From Comamonas koreensis (GTDB lineage Bacteria; Pseudomonadota; Gammaproteobacteria; Burkholderiales; Burkholderiaceae_C), in the NCBI RefSeq assembly GCF_021026195.1, contig NZ_JAJNCT010000025.1, positions 62,001 through 126,000 on the forward strand: DNA of 64,000 bases. Direction: 5' to 3'. How positions within the stretch are numbered: the stretch's first letter is position 1; each line of letters opens with the position of its first letter. The translations under genes and the position numbers were made by a program. Under the pieces are notes generated by a model. That model did not search any database. It saw nothing but the letters and a program-made list of their open reading frames with translations, and was not told the origin of the DNA. Of this stretch, positions 50,729-61,100 are shown one piece after another.

Positions 50729-52285
50729 ATGCAAAATCTTCGCCACTGGATGAGCTTCGCGTTGGTCTGGATTCTGGGTATCCTCGCGGCTCCTGCTGCC
50801 GGGGCTGCGCAGGAGGAAACCCTGCGCGTGGGCTCCAAGCGCTTTACCGAATCCTATGTGCTGGCCGAGATTATGGCGCAGCAAGCGCAGGCCGCCGGGG
50901 TCAAGACCCAGGTGCGCCAGGGCCTGGGCAACACGGCCATCGTCTATGAAGCGTTGCGATCCGGGCAGATCGATGTCTATGCTGAATACAGCGGCACCAT
51001 TGCGCTGGAGATTGCCAAACATGCCAATGGCAGCGATCTGGCATCGCTGAATGCGGCGCTGGCGCCGTTGGGCCTGGCCGTCGGTGTGCCCCTGGGCTTT
51101 AACGATGGCTATGCGCTGGCCATGCGCCGCAAGCAGGCCGAGGAGCTGGGTATCCGCAGCCTGAGCGACCTGGCGCGCCACAGCGAACTGCGCTTTGGCC
51201 TGTCGAACGAATTCATTGGCCGGGGCGATGGCTGGCCGGGCCTGGCCCAGCGCTACAGCCTGCAGGCCAAGCCCCAGGGACTGGACCATGGCCTGGCCTA
51301 TGAGGCCATCACGCAAAAGCACATCGATGTGATGGATATCTACACCACCGATGCCAAGATCGACCACCTGGGCCTGTTGGTGCTGGAAGATGACCAGGCC
51401 TATTTTCCGCGCTATGACGCGCTGCTGCTCTATCGCCAGGATCTGCCCCAGCAAAAGCCCATCGCCTGGGCGGCTCTGCAAAAGCTGCAGGGCCGGATCA
51501 GCGAGGAGGCGATGATCGGCATGAATGCCCAGGCCGAGCTGAACGGCCTGGGCTTTGCCGAGATTGCCAAACAATTTCTGGCGGGTGGGGCGCCGCAGGC
51601 GGCTGCGGCCACGCCGGCCGATGCAGGGGCTGGCGGCCAGCCCTCCTTTGGCGCCCGGCTGTGGTCGCGGCTGGTGGCGCCTGATCTGTGGCGGCTCACG
51701 GCGCAGCATTTGGCGCTGGTGCTGATCTCCGTGGGCGTGGCAGCGCTGATTGCGGTGCCTGCCGGCATTCTGCTGTTTCCGCATGCGCGTTCCAGGGCCT
51801 TGGCACTGGGCGCGGCTGGCGTGCTGCAGACGATTCCATCACTCGCACTGCTGGCGGTGCTGATTGCCTGGTTTGGCGTGATAGGCCGCCTGCCGGCGCT
51901 GGTGGCGCTCACGGCTTACTCCATCTTGCCGATCTTGAGCAATACCTGTGCGGGGCTGGCCGAGGTGTCACCCGGCCTGCGCAGTGCGGGCTCGGCGCTG
52001 GGCATGACGCGGCCGCAACGCATGCGCTGGGTGGAGCTGCCGATTGCGATGCCCACGGTGGTGGCGGGTATCCGCACCGCCTGCGCCATCGGCATTGGCA
52101 CGGCGACGATTGCGGCCTTTATTGGCGCCGGCGGTTTGGGCGAGCGCATTGTGACCGGCCTGGCGCTGAACGACAGCGCGTTGATGATGGCCGGTGCCTT
52201 GCCCGCCGCAGCGCTGGCCTTGCTGTCAGAGCTGGTGTTTGAGCTCTGGGAGCGCTACCTGCGGCGCCGGCGCGTGCGGCGCTGA
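50729..52285 (+). CDS. Fused osmoprotectant-type ABC substrate-binding protein/permease
   Basis: A 518-residue protein joining two functions of a glycine betaine/choline-type importer. Residues about 28-300 are an OpuAC/OsmF-like binding domain after a signal anchor (LRVGSKRFTESYVLAEIM, YAEYSGTIALEI, DGYALAMRRKQAEELG, DVMDIYTTDAKI). Residues about 330-510 are an OpuCB-type permease (LQTIPSLALLAVLIAWFG, YSILPILSNTCAGL, IGTATIAAFIGAGGLGERI). ATG 50729 starts the signal. The ATPase subunit is not adjacent; recG follows. Substrate specificity is inferred only. Confidence 0.88.
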   Translation: MQNLRHWMSFALVWILGILAAPAAGAAQEETLRVGSKRFTESYVLAEIMAQQAQAAGVKTQVRQGLGNTAIVYEALRSGQIDVYAEYSGTIALEIAKHANGSDLASLNAALAPLGLAVGVPLGFNDGYALAMRRKQAEELGIRSLSDLARHSELRFGLSNEFIGRGDGWPGLAQRYSLQAKPQGLDHGLAYEAITQKHIDVMDIYTTDAKIDHLGLLVLEDDQAYFPRYDALLLYRQDLPQQKPIAWAALQKLQGRISEEAMIGMNAQAELNGLGFAEIAKQFLAGGAPQAAAATPADAGAGGQPSFGARLWSRLVAPDLWRLTAQHLALVLISVGVAALIAVPAGILLFPHARSRALALGAAGVLQTIPSLALLAVLIAWFGVIGRLPALVALTAYSILPILSNTCAGLAEVSPGLRSAGSALGMTRPQRMRWVELPIAMPTVVAGIRTACAIGIGTATIAAFIGAGGLGERIVTGLALNDSALMMAGALPAAALALLSELVFELWERYLRRRRVRR

Positions 52286-52372
52286 TACTACGTGCTGCTT
52301 GCGCAGGCACTGTTTTTTTAACCAGTCGTGCGGCAAAGCATGCCAGAATGCAGCATTGCTGAAACTGCCTCC

Positions 52373-54595
52373 ATGTCTGCTGCCACGCCTGCCAACTCCG
52401 CTGAAGATGCCGCGCCTGTGAAGGGGCGCAAGCCTGGCCGGCCGCGCAAGGCGGCTGCGGCAACGCCTGGCGCTGCGGCTGCCGCCAGCGCCGCAAAGAA
52501 TCCAGCGAAGAACCCGGCCCAGCAGGCCCTGGCCAAGTTGGGGCTGACGCGCGATATCGATCTGGCCCTGCACCTGCCACTGCGCTATGAAGACGAGACC
52601 CGCATCATTGCGCTGCGCAATGCCCGCGATGGCGAGGTCGCGCAGATCGAGGCGACGGTGGTGTCTGCCGATGTGCAGCTGCGCCCCCGCCGCCAACTGG
52701 TGGTGCGGGTGGAAGACGCCAATGGCGACCCCTGCGAGCTGCGCTTTTTCAGCTTTTACCCCTCGCACCAGAAGACCATGGCTGTGGGCAATACCTTGCG
52801 TATCCGGGGCGAGGTCAAGGGCGGCTTCTGGGGGCGGCAGATGCTGCACCCGGCCTTTCGCCTGGCCGGTGGTGAGTTGCCCCAGTCGCTGACCCCCGTC
52901 TACCCCACCACGGCCGGGCTGCCCCAGCCCTATTTGCGCCGCGCGGTGATCAGCGGTGTGCAACGCGCCGATCTGAGCGAAACCCTGCCGCCCGGTGTGG
53001 ACCTGCCCTATGCCCGCTACCAGGGTGAGGGCGGCCTGGGCCGCGCCTATACCTTGCGCGAGGCGCTGCAGTTTTTGCACCACCCGACACCCGATGTGGC
53101 GCTGGCCACCCTGGAAGACCACAGCCACCCGGCCTGGCAGCGCCTCAAGGCCGAGGAGCTGCTGGCGCAGCAGCTGTCGCAACTGACGGCCAAGCGCGAG
53201 CGCGACAGCCTGCGTGCCCCCGCGCTGGCGGCACAGCGCATGGCCGATGGCAGCCTGAACCTGCATGAGCAGTTTCTGGCCGCGCTGCCCTTTGCGCTGA
53301 CCGGGGCGCAGCGCCGGGTCTGCGAGGAAATCGCCCGCGATCTGGGGCGCCACATACCGATGCACCGCCTGCTGCAAGGCGATGTGGGCTCGGGCAAGAC
53401 CATTGTGGCGGCACTGTCGGCGGTGATCGCCATCGACGCGGGCTGGCAGTGCGCGCTGATGGCGCCCACCGAAATCCTGGCCGAGCAGCACTTTGCGAAG
53501 CTGGTGGGCTGGCTGGAGCCACTGCTGGCGCCACGCGGCCTGAAAGTAGCCTGGCTGGCCGGTGCGCAAAAGAAGAAGCAGCGCACCGAAATGCTGGCCC
53601 TGGTCGAGAGTGGCGAGGCCGCGCTGGTGGTGGGCACGCATGCCGTCATCCAGGACCAGGTGCAGTTCAAGAAGCTGGGGCTGGCCGTCATTGATGAGCA
53701 ACACCGCTTTGGTGTGGCCCAGCGCCTGGCACTGCGGCAAAAGTTGCTCTCCACCGGTATGGAGCCGCATATGCTGATGATGAGCGCCACGCCCATCCCG
53801 CGCACCTTGGCGATGAGCTACTACGCCGATTTGGATGTCTCCACCATCGACGAGCTGCCGCCAGGCCGCACACCGGTGGTCACCAAGCTGATCAGCGACA
53901 GCCGGCGCGACGAGGTGGTCTCGCGCATCGCCGACCAGATTGCCCAGGGGCGCCAGGTGTACTGGGTCTGTCCGCTCATTGAAGAGAGCGAGGCGCTGGA
54001 CCTGTCCAATGCCACCGCCACCCATACCGACCTGAGCGAGGCGCTGCCCGGGGTCATGGTCGGCCTGCTGCATTCCCGCATGCCAACGGCCGAGAAAAAG
54101 GCGGTGATGGCCTTGTTCACTGAGGGCGTGATGGGTGTGCTGGTGTCGACCACAGTGATTGAAGTGGGGGTGGACGTGCCCAACGCCAGCCTGATGGTGA
54201 TTGAGCATGCCGAACGCTTTGGCCTGAGCCAGCTGCACCAGCTGCGCGGCCGGGTAGGGCGGGGCGCTGCCGCATCGGCCTGTGTGCTGCTCTATGCCGT
54301 GGGGGACAACGGCAAGCTGGGCGAAACCGCCAAGGAGCGTTTGCGCGCGATGGCGGAAACCGCCGATGGCTTCGAGATCGCACGGCGCGATCTGGAAATC
54401 CGGGGGCCAGGTGAGTTTCTGGGCGCGCGCCAGTCGGGAGCGCCGTTGCTGCGCTTTGCGGATTTGGAGGCAGACAAGCATCTGCTGGAATGGGCGCGCG
54501 AGCTGGCCCCGCACATGCTCGATCGTTGGCCTGAGCTGGCCGCCAGCCATGTTTTGCGCTGGTTGGGTGGCCGGGCGGAATACCTCAAAGCTTGA
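52373..54595 (+). CDS. recG: ATP-dependent DNA helicase RecG
   Basis: A 740-residue helicase that remodels stalled replication forks and Holliday junctions. The wedge/OB region is in the first third (SLTPVYPTTAGL, and LHHP). Helicase motifs: LLQGDVGSGKT (Walker A), APTEILAEQH, GTHAVIQDQV, IDEQHRFG (Walker B), MSATPIPRTLAM, LLHSRM, STTVIEVGVDVPNA, and QLRGRVGRG. The N-terminus has an extra basic alanine/proline-rich tail with KGRKPGRPRK at 17-26, resembling an AT-hook. ATG 52373 is chosen; in-frame starts at 52340 and 52328 are possible. oxyR lies downstream, a frequent pairing. Confidence 0.94.
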   Translation: MSAATPANSAEDAAPVKGRKPGRPRKAAAATPGAAAAASAAKNPAKNPAQQALAKLGLTRDIDLALHLPLRYEDETRIIALRNARDGEVAQIEATVVSADVQLRPRRQLVVRVEDANGDPCELRFFSFYPSHQKTMAVGNTLRIRGEVKGGFWGRQMLHPAFRLAGGELPQSLTPVYPTTAGLPQPYLRRAVISGVQRADLSETLPPGVDLPYARYQGEGGLGRAYTLREALQFLHHPTPDVALATLEDHSHPAWQRLKAEELLAQQLSQLTAKRERDSLRAPALAAQRMADGSLNLHEQFLAALPFALTGAQRRVCEEIARDLGRHIPMHRLLQGDVGSGKTIVAALSAVIAIDAGWQCALMAPTEILAEQHFAKLVGWLEPLLAPRGLKVAWLAGAQKKKQRTEMLALVESGEAALVVGTHAVIQDQVQFKKLGLAVIDEQHRFGVAQRLALRQKLLSTGMEPHMLMMSATPIPRTLAMSYYADLDVSTIDELPPGRTPVVTKLISDSRRDEVVSRIADQIAQGRQVYWVCPLIEESEALDLSNATATHTDLSEALPGVMVGLLHSRMPTAEKKAVMALFTEGVMGVLVSTTVIEVGVDVPNASLMVIEHAERFGLSQLHQLRGRVGRGAAASACVLLYAVGDNGKLGETAKERLRAMAETADGFEIARRDLEIRGPGEFLGARQSGAPLLRFADLEADKHLLEWARELAPHMLDRWPELAASHVLRWLGGRAEYLKA

Positions 54596-55096
54596 AAACT
54601 AGTACATCTCTACCAGTTTGGTTGCATGGCAGCATTGCAAACAAGATTTAAAAGTTGTGAAAACACGACGAAATCTAGGTAAATATTGATTGATTCGTGC
54701 TATGGCTCTTGCGCACAATGATGACGGTGTTGTTCAAATAGAGGATATAAAACGCATCCTGTAACTAGATTTAGGGCGCTGTGCGGTCGCCGAAACCGCA
54801 AATATGTCTTATTTAACAGGGAGGTAGCGACGTAGTTTGCAGCATGACTGTGTAGCATTGTGTAAATGCCAGCATCCATATTTACCCACGCATCCGGTAA
54901 GCGAGCGCTTGCATTTGACGCATAATAGATTAATCCTATTTTTGTCGTCACGCATTGGCACCCATGGTGCTCCGGAATAGAGTACAACTCATAGCTTGCG
55001 GTTCTGATGAAACACAGTGTGGCACTTTGGCCTCTGGCGCTATAGCCAGGTGGTCCACAGGCCATGCACAATACGCGATTCGCACTAAAAACTGAC
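54596..55096. other. 501-base AT-rich intergenic region between recG and oxyR
   Basis: This stretch looks much richer in A and T than its neighbours and holds no convincing gene. It has an inverted repeat TTGCA-N9-TGCAA at 54622-54640, the OxyR-like site at 54925-54939, and a CTGGC/GCCAG palindrome around a CTATAG at 55034-55049. A short frame at 54702-54764 and a minus-strand frame at 54700-55116 have no supporting signals. Confidence 0.6.
54925..54939. promoter_or_regulatory. Candidate OxyR half-motif ATAG-N7-CTAT upstream of oxyR
   Basis: ATAG (54925-54928), seven bases, then CTAT (54936-54939) is the dimer-binding unit of the OxyR consensus. A second unit at normal spacing is not seen, although ATAG-N7-TTCT occurs near 54990. 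The site lies 158 bases before the oxyR start, consistent with autoregulation. Confidence 0.55.
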
Positions 55097-56065
55097 ATGA
55101 CACTTACAGAGCTCAAATATATTGTTGCTGTCGCCCGTGAAAGGCACTTCGGCCGCGCCGCTGATGCCTGCTACGTGTCGCAACCTACCTTGTCTGTTGC
55201 CATCAAAAAGCTGGAAGAAGAACTCGAGGTCAAGCTGTTTGAACGCAGTGCCTCGGAAGTGTCAGTCACCAGCCTGGGTGACCAGATCGTGCGCCAAGCG
55301 CAAATCGTGCTGGACCAAGCCGCCGCCATCAAGGAAATTGCCAAGCGCGGCAAGGACCCGCTGGCCGGTGTGCTGACCCTGGGTGTGATCTATACCATCG
55401 GCCCCTATCTGTTGCCTGAGCTGGTTCGCCAGTCGATCGAGCGCACGCCGCAGATGCCGCTGATGATCAACGAGAACATGACCGCCAAGCTGCTGGAAAT
55501 GCTGCGTACCGGTGAGATCGACTGCGCCATCGTGGCCGAGCCTTTCCCCGATACCGGTCTGGCCATGGCCCCTCTGTATGACGAGCCCTTCTTTGCGGCC
55601 GTGCCCAGCGTGCATCCGCTCGCTACGCGCGACAGCATCTCGGCCAGCGAACTGAAAAACGAGACCATGCTGCTGTTGGGCGCTGGCCACTGCTTCCGTG
55701 ACCATGTGCTCGAAGTCTGCCCCGAGTTCGCCCGCTACTCCAGCAACACCGAAGGCATCCGCCGTACCTTTGAAGGCTCGTCGCTCGAGACCATCAAGCA
55801 CATGGTGGCCGCTGGCATGGGCGTGACCTTGGTGCCCCGCCTGTCGGTGCCCAAGGATGCGCTGGAGAAGGGTGTGCGCCGCCGCAAGTCGGACGAGACC
55901 CATATCCGCTACATTCCGCTGACCGACGAGATCAACGACGAAGCACCGAAGCGCCGCGTGGTGCTGGTGTGGCGCCGCAGCTTCACCCGCTACGAAGCCA
56001 TCGCCGCTCTGCGCAATGCCATCTTCGCCTGCAACCTGCCAGGCGTGACCATGCTGCAAGCCTAA
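55097..56065 (+). CDS. oxyR: Hydrogen peroxide-sensing LysR-type regulator OxyR
   Basis: A 322-residue peroxide sensor. The helix-turn-helix reads LKYIVAVARERHFGRAADAC, then VSQPTLSVAIKKLEEELEVKLFERS. The redox cysteines are at exactly C199 and C208 in GAGHCFRDHVLEVC, the same numbers as in E. coli OxyR, and form the activating disulphide. Threonine and histidine neighbours in the peroxide pocket are also kept. ATG 55097 is the family start. A terminator follows, so the gene is probably monocistronic, with autoregulation through the site upstream. Confidence 0.95.
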   Translation: MTLTELKYIVAVARERHFGRAADACYVSQPTLSVAIKKLEEELEVKLFERSASEVSVTSLGDQIVRQAQIVLDQAAAIKEIAKRGKDPLAGVLTLGVIYTIGPYLLPELVRQSIERTPQMPLMINENMTAKLLEMLRTGEIDCAIVAEPFPDTGLAMAPLYDEPFFAAVPSVHPLATRDSISASELKNETMLLLGAGHCFRDHVLEVCPEFARYSSNTEGIRRTFEGSSLETIKHMVAAGMGVTLVPRLSVPKDALEKGVRRRKSDETHIRYIPLTDEINDEAPKRRVVLVWRRSFTRYEAIAALRNAIFACNLPGVTMLQA

Positions 56066-56090
56066 AGCGCGCTGCACGGTTTCTTTTGGA

Positions 56091-56121
56091 CCCCATGCAC
56101 GGCATGCCGGCATGGGGTTTT
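56091..56121 (+). terminator. Rho-independent terminator after oxyR
   Basis: CCCCATGC (56091-56098) pairs with GCATGGGG (56110-56117), followed by TTTTG. It lies 26 bases after the oxyR stop. Confidence 0.85.
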
Positions 56122-56138
56122 GTATTTTCTGAGGTGTT

Positions 56139-57059
56139 GTGAACGTGTTGTCTGTGTTGTTGCCGCATCGGCGGCTGTCGTCGTTGGCCGCTGGCCGAGA
56201 CCGGTGTTGCCAGGGTTCGTGCTTCGCCGCTCTGATGCTTTTCGGTTCCGAGCAAGCGATGGCCCAGAGCAGTCACCTGCCTGGGGGATCAAGCTTCGTC
56301 TTTGATGCCTTGGCCATGCTGGATGCCTGGATGCCGGCGCTGCTCGCCGCCTGGTTGCTGGCGGGGGCGCTGGTTTGGCGCTGGCTGCCGCGCAGGCAGA
56401 CTGCTGTTCTGTATGCCGCCCAGCGGCCTGTGGCAATGCCGCTGAGCGTGGCGGCCGGCTGCCTGCTGGTGTTTGCGATGCTGGCCTGGGTGGTGGTCTA
56501 CCCGGAGCATTCTGGCCATGCCCGCCTGTTGGCCGCAGATGCAGCGGCCCAGCAATGGGCACAAGCCCATGTCTCGGCGCCAATGCGCGAGGTTCTGCAT
56601 GTGTTGACCGCTGCTGGCGATGTGCGCTGGCTGGCGGTCCTGGTGCTGCTGGTGGCCGCCTGGCTGGCGCTGGGCGCGCAGTGGCAGGCCTTGTGGGCTT
56701 GGGTGTTCTTTATCGGCCTCAATGGGCTGGCGGTGCGCCTGCTGAAGAATCTGCTGGACCGTGCCCGCCCCGAGGTGCTGCATGAGATGCTGACCTCGGG
56801 TGCGAGTTTTCCCAGCGGTCATACTTCTGGTGCCGTGGTCGTCTATGGCTTGCTATGGCTGGTGCTGCGCGGTCGGCTCTCGCCTGCTGCGAGTCGCATC
56901 CTGGCTTGGGTCTGCAGTGCCCTGGTCGTCATCATTGCATTGAGCCGCATCCTGCTGCAGGCGCACTTTGCCAGCGATGTGCTGGCTGGCGCGCTGCTGG
57001 GCCTGGCCTGGTGTGCACTGGCTGCCCTGGTACTGGGGCGGGGCGGGCGCGCAAATTGA
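56139..57059 (+). CDS. PAP2 superfamily phosphatase (membrane)
   Basis: A 306-residue membrane phosphatase of the type-2 phosphatidic acid phosphatase family. The three catalytic motifs are KNLLDRARP, PSGHTSG and SRILLQAHFASD, in order and in the C-terminal half. About six hydrophobic helices are visible, with an N-terminal segment that could be a signal anchor. It starts with GTG 56139 behind a GAGGTG ribosome site. Lipid or undecaprenyl-pyrophosphate dephosphorylation is typical of the family; the exact substrate is unknown. ubiA follows. Confidence 0.88.
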   Translation: MNVLSVLLPHRRLSSLAAGRDRCCQGSCFAALMLFGSEQAMAQSSHLPGGSSFVFDALAMLDAWMPALLAAWLLAGALVWRWLPRRQTAVLYAAQRPVAMPLSVAAGCLLVFAMLAWVVVYPEHSGHARLLAADAAAQQWAQAHVSAPMREVLHVLTAAGDVRWLAVLVLLVAAWLALGAQWQALWAWVFFIGLNGLAVRLLKNLLDRARPEVLHEMLTSGASFPSGHTSGAVVVYGLLWLVLRGRLSPAASRILAWVCSALVVIIALSRILLQAHFASDVLAGALLGLAWCALAALVLGRGGRAN

Positions 57060-57092
57060 CAAAGACAGGGCACAGGGTAGCGCTGTGACGCT

Positions 57093-57989
57093 ATGCTTGC
57101 TGCCATGTCTGCTGCCGCCCGTCCCTCCATCTCTCTATCCGAGCGCTTTGCGCTGTACCTCGATCTGATCCGCTTCAACCGGCCTGCTGGCTGGCTGGTG
57201 CTGGTCTGGCCCACCTTGGTGGCGCTGTGGGCGGCGTCAGGGGGCTTTCCGGGGTGGCACCTGGTGCTGGTGTTTGTGCTGGGTACTTTTTTGATGCGCA
57301 GCGCTGGCTGCTGCATCAATGACATTGCCGACCGCAAGTTCGACCGCCACGTGAAGCGCACGGCCCAGCGCCCGATCACCACGGGCAAGATTTCGGTGTT
57401 CGAGGCGGCTATGGTGGGCGTGGTGCTGACCTTGCTGTCGCTGGCGCTGGTGCTGACCACGCGCTGGGAAGCGGTGGCCTGGTCGGTGCCTGCGGTGCTG
57501 TTCACCATCCTCTATCCCTTTACCAAGCGTTTCTTTGCGATGCCCCAGGCGTTTTTGGGCATCGCCTTCAACTTTGGCGTGCTGATTGCGTTTGCCGCCG
57601 TGCAAGGCCAGGTGCCGATGATGGCCTGGCTGCTGTGGCTGGCCAATATGTGCATGGTGCTGGCCTATGACACCGAGTATGCGATGGTGGACCGCGATGA
57701 CGATCTGAAGATCGGCATGAAGACCTCGGCCATCACCTTGGGCCGTTTTGATGTTGCCGCGATCATGGCTTTCTTTGGGGTGTGCCTGGTTCTGACGGTG
57801 CAGGCGCTGGCGCCCCTGCAGCTGGCCTGGCCCTGGTGGCTGGGCGTGGCCGTGGCAGCGGCGCAGATGCTGTGGCACTACAGCCTCATCCGCCTGCGCA
57901 CGCGCGAAGGCTGTTTTACCGCCTTCAGCAAAAGCCATTGGATTGGCGTGAGCCTGTTTGCCGGTGTGGCCCTTGCCTTTGCGCTGTGA
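57093..57989 (+). CDS. ubiA: 4-hydroxybenzoate octaprenyltransferase
   Basis: A 298-residue inner-membrane prenyltransferase that attaches the polyprenyl tail to 4-hydroxybenzoate in ubiquinone synthesis. The two aspartate-rich motifs are NDIADRKFD and [12 protein letters not shown], and the start [22 protein letters not shown] is typical of UbiA. About eight helices are present. ATG 57093 is used; an ATG four codons later (MSAAARPS) is possible. Confidence 0.95.
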   Translation: MLAAMSAAARPSISLSERFALYLDLIRFNRPAGWLVLVWPTLVALWAASGGFPGWHLVLVFVLGTFLMRSAGCCINDIADRKFDRHVKRTAQRPITTGKISVFEAAMVGVVLTLLSLALVLTTRWEAVAWSVPAVLFTILYPFTKRFFAMPQAFLGIAFNFGVLIAFAAVQGQVPMMAWLLWLANMCMVLAYDTEYAMVDRDDDLKIGMKTSAITLGRFDVAAIMAFFGVCLVLTVQALAPLQLAWPWWLGVAVAAAQMLWHYSLIRLRTREGCFTAFSKSHWIGVSLFAGVALAFAL

Positions 57990-58107
57990 CCGGGCTGTGA
58001 CAGTGGCGGCATTGTCGGTTTTTGGGAACGCTTACGGATTCTGACACGGAGCTTTCATCGCCAGCGGCGACAAAGAGAGGTTGTTTGCCACTCCCTCTAC
58101 TGCTGCC

Positions 58108-61100
58108 ATGTTTGCTCTTCGCTCCATTTCGTCTGCCTGCCGCGTCAGCGTGCGGGCATCCCAGGGCCTTTCGCTGGCCGCTGCGTTGCTGCTGGGGGCC
58201 GGCATGCTGCCCGCCTCCGCCCAGACCACCCTTGCTGCTGGTGAGGTTGCGGTCATCGGTTTCGCCTCGAACACTCCCGACTCGGTCAGCCTGGTCTTGT
58301 TGCGCGATATCGATGCCGGCACCGAGATCCGTGTGACTGACAATGGCTGGCTCAATACCGGCGCATTTCGCGCAGGTGAGGGTGTGCTGATCTGGACAGC
58401 CGCAGATGCTCTGCCAGCGGGCACCATCATCAAGATCAGCGCCGCTGACACCAAGACACCGTCAGCCAACCATGGCAGCGTCGGCGCGACAGGCAGCTTC
58501 AACCTCGCCGCAGGGGGCGACAGCGTGCTGGTCTACCAAGGCTCTGAAGCTGCTCCCCACTTCCTGTATGCCGTCAACAATGTGGACGCTGGCTCGTGGG
58601 ACACCAATGCCACCAATTCCAATACCTCTGCATTGCCACCTGGCTTGGTCAACGGCAGCACGGCCATTGCTTTGGTCAAGCAAAACAACTTCGCCTATGA
58701 CCGCACCAAGGGCGTCACAGAGGGCACCGCATCCGAGCTGCTGTCGGCCATTAGCAAGGCTGCCCACTGGACGGGTGCAGGCGCCGAAGTCACGAAGATG
58801 ACGGTCCTCGACCCGGATGCGGGCGAAACGGCTCTGTTCACACCAAGGGCCGATACGAAGGCGGGCAGCTCCGACGCTTCTGCCGGCATTGCACTTGACG
58901 CCAGCTACATGGTGGTGGGTGACGACGAAGGCAATGTGCTGCGCGTCTTCCCCCGGGGTGGCGGCGCAGCCATCAAGGAGTGGGATTTTGGCACCTTGCT
59001 GGGCCTGACCAAGGAGCTGGACCTGGAGGCTGGCACCCGCATCGGCAACACCTTGTATTTCACCGGTTCGCACAGCAACAAGTCCGATGGCAGCGAGGCA
59101 GACAACCGCGAGCATCTGTTTGCCGTTGATGTGGCGGGAACGGGCGCCAATACGGAGTTCAGCTTCAAGGGTTCATACGGCGGTCTGGAAACGCAGCTCA
59201 ACACCTGGGACAGCGGTAATGCGCATGGCAAGGGCGCCAACTACTACGGCTTTGCAGCCTCTTCGGCAGACAAGGTGCCGCCAGAGTCGGCATCTGGTTT
59301 CTCCATCGAAGGTATGGCTGCCACTGCAGACGGCCAGCTGCTGCTGGGTTTCCGTGCACCATTGGCCAGCGCGCAGCTGCGCAACCGCGCGCTGGTCATC
59401 CCGATCACCAACCCCGCCGCCATGGTGGCGGGAACGGCGCCAGTGCTGGGCGCACCGATCGAGCTGAACCTGGGTGGCCGGGGTATCCGTGACATACAGC
59501 GTACGGATGACGGCAAGTTCCTGATCCTGGCTGGCCCGCCGGGCAAGGCTGATCCTGCCGTCAACACCAACTTTGCCTTCTTTGTCTGGAACGGCCCAGG
59601 CACGACTGCGGTGCAGCAGCTGGACAATGTGCTGGACAACCTGCTGCGCAGCACCGGCGGCAGCTTCGAGACCCTGGTCAGCCCCACCAGCACCGCCCAG
59701 GGCACGACCGTGCAGCTGCTGCAGGACAATGGCGACACCATCTGGCCGGGCAAGGGCTCGGTCTCCAAGGGTCTGCCTTTTGCAGACCAGCAGTTCCAGG
59801 GCAACACCGTCAAGCTCGGCGGCCCCATTGCTGCGGACACCACCGCCCCCGTGCTGCAAAGCAGCAGCCCGCTGCAAAATGCGGTGGACGTCGGCAAGAC
59901 GAGCGTTGTGCGTCTGCAGTTCAGCGAAACTGTGCAGCGCGGCAGCGGCAATATCTCGCTGCTGGAAGGTAGCACTGTTGTCGCCACGGTGCCGATGACC
60001 GATGCGCAAGTGACCATCGATGGCAGCGCGCTGAGCTTCAAGTACCGCGAAGGCTACCAACCGGGCAAGACCTACAGCCTGGTGCTGCCCGCCGGTGCCG
60101 TGCAGGACATGGCCGGTAATGCCTTGACTGCCGAGCAGAAGCTGACCTTTACCGTCAGCAGCGCCGTGGCAGCTACCGCCAAGGTGCTGGTTTCCGAGGT
60201 CAATTCCAACGCCGACGGCGGTGATTTCTTTGAGTTGTACAACTACGGCACGACACCCGTCGATTTGACGAACTGGGGCTGGACCGACAGCAGTGGCGCG
60301 CTGCCCAGCACCTTTCCTGCGGGTACCAGCTTGGCTGCCGGTGCCCGGCTGGTGGTGTTGAACGAGACCACGCCCGAAGCCTTCCGCACTGCCTGGGGTC
60401 TGGATGCCGGCACGGCCGTCATCCTGGTCGCCGGCCAAGGACTGGGCAAGGGTGATGCTGTCCTGGTGTACGACGCCAATGGCTATGTGGCGGCAGCCAT
60501 GAACTATGGCAGCAAGGCGCTGACGGCGACCGATGGTTCGACCGTGGCGCCTGCCAAGAACCCCAGTGGGGCAGCGGTTTCCACCAGCGACCATGCCGGT
60601 GCAGCGGTGCGCAATGCGGGCACCACGGTAGGTAATGGGGTGTCGGCTGTCTGGGATGGCAGGTCCACGTCCGAGCCGCGCTATACCGCAGCAGCGGTCG
60701 GGGTGCTCGATGCGAAGGCTCAACCTTCGAATGCCGCCAACATCGGCTCGCCCGGCTTTGCACAAAACCTGGCGCCTGTGCCCACGACCGCTATCTCCGC
60801 CGTGCAAGGCTCGGGCGATGTCTCGCCAATGCTCGGCCAGACGGTGACGGTGCGCGGCATCGTCACCGCCTACCTGCCTGGCCTCAGCGGCTTCTACATC
60901 CAGTCACTGCCGGAAGACGATGACAAGAATGATGCGACCTCCGAAGCGGTGTTCGTCTACTTTGGCAACAACCAGCCTGCCGGTATCAACGCCGACAGCA
61001 TTGGCCAGGCGGTGCAACTGACTGCCACGGTCAGCGAGTACAACGGTCTGACCCAGCTGGGCGGCAACAACCTGGCGGTCAGCGTTCTCAATGCCGGTGC

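Noticed and set aside
52226-54550. A 774-residue minus-strand reading over recG
   Set aside because: RecG helicase motifs on the plus strand are complete; the reverse frame has none.
54702-54764. A 20-codon plus-strand frame (MALAHNDDGVVQIEDIKRIL)
   Set aside because: Too short, without a ribosome site or supporting context; chance frames are common in AT-rich DNA.
54700-55116. A 138-residue minus-strand frame in the recG-oxyR gap
   Set aside because: No ribosome site, no recognisable domain, overlaps the oxyR start, and codon use is unlike neighbours.
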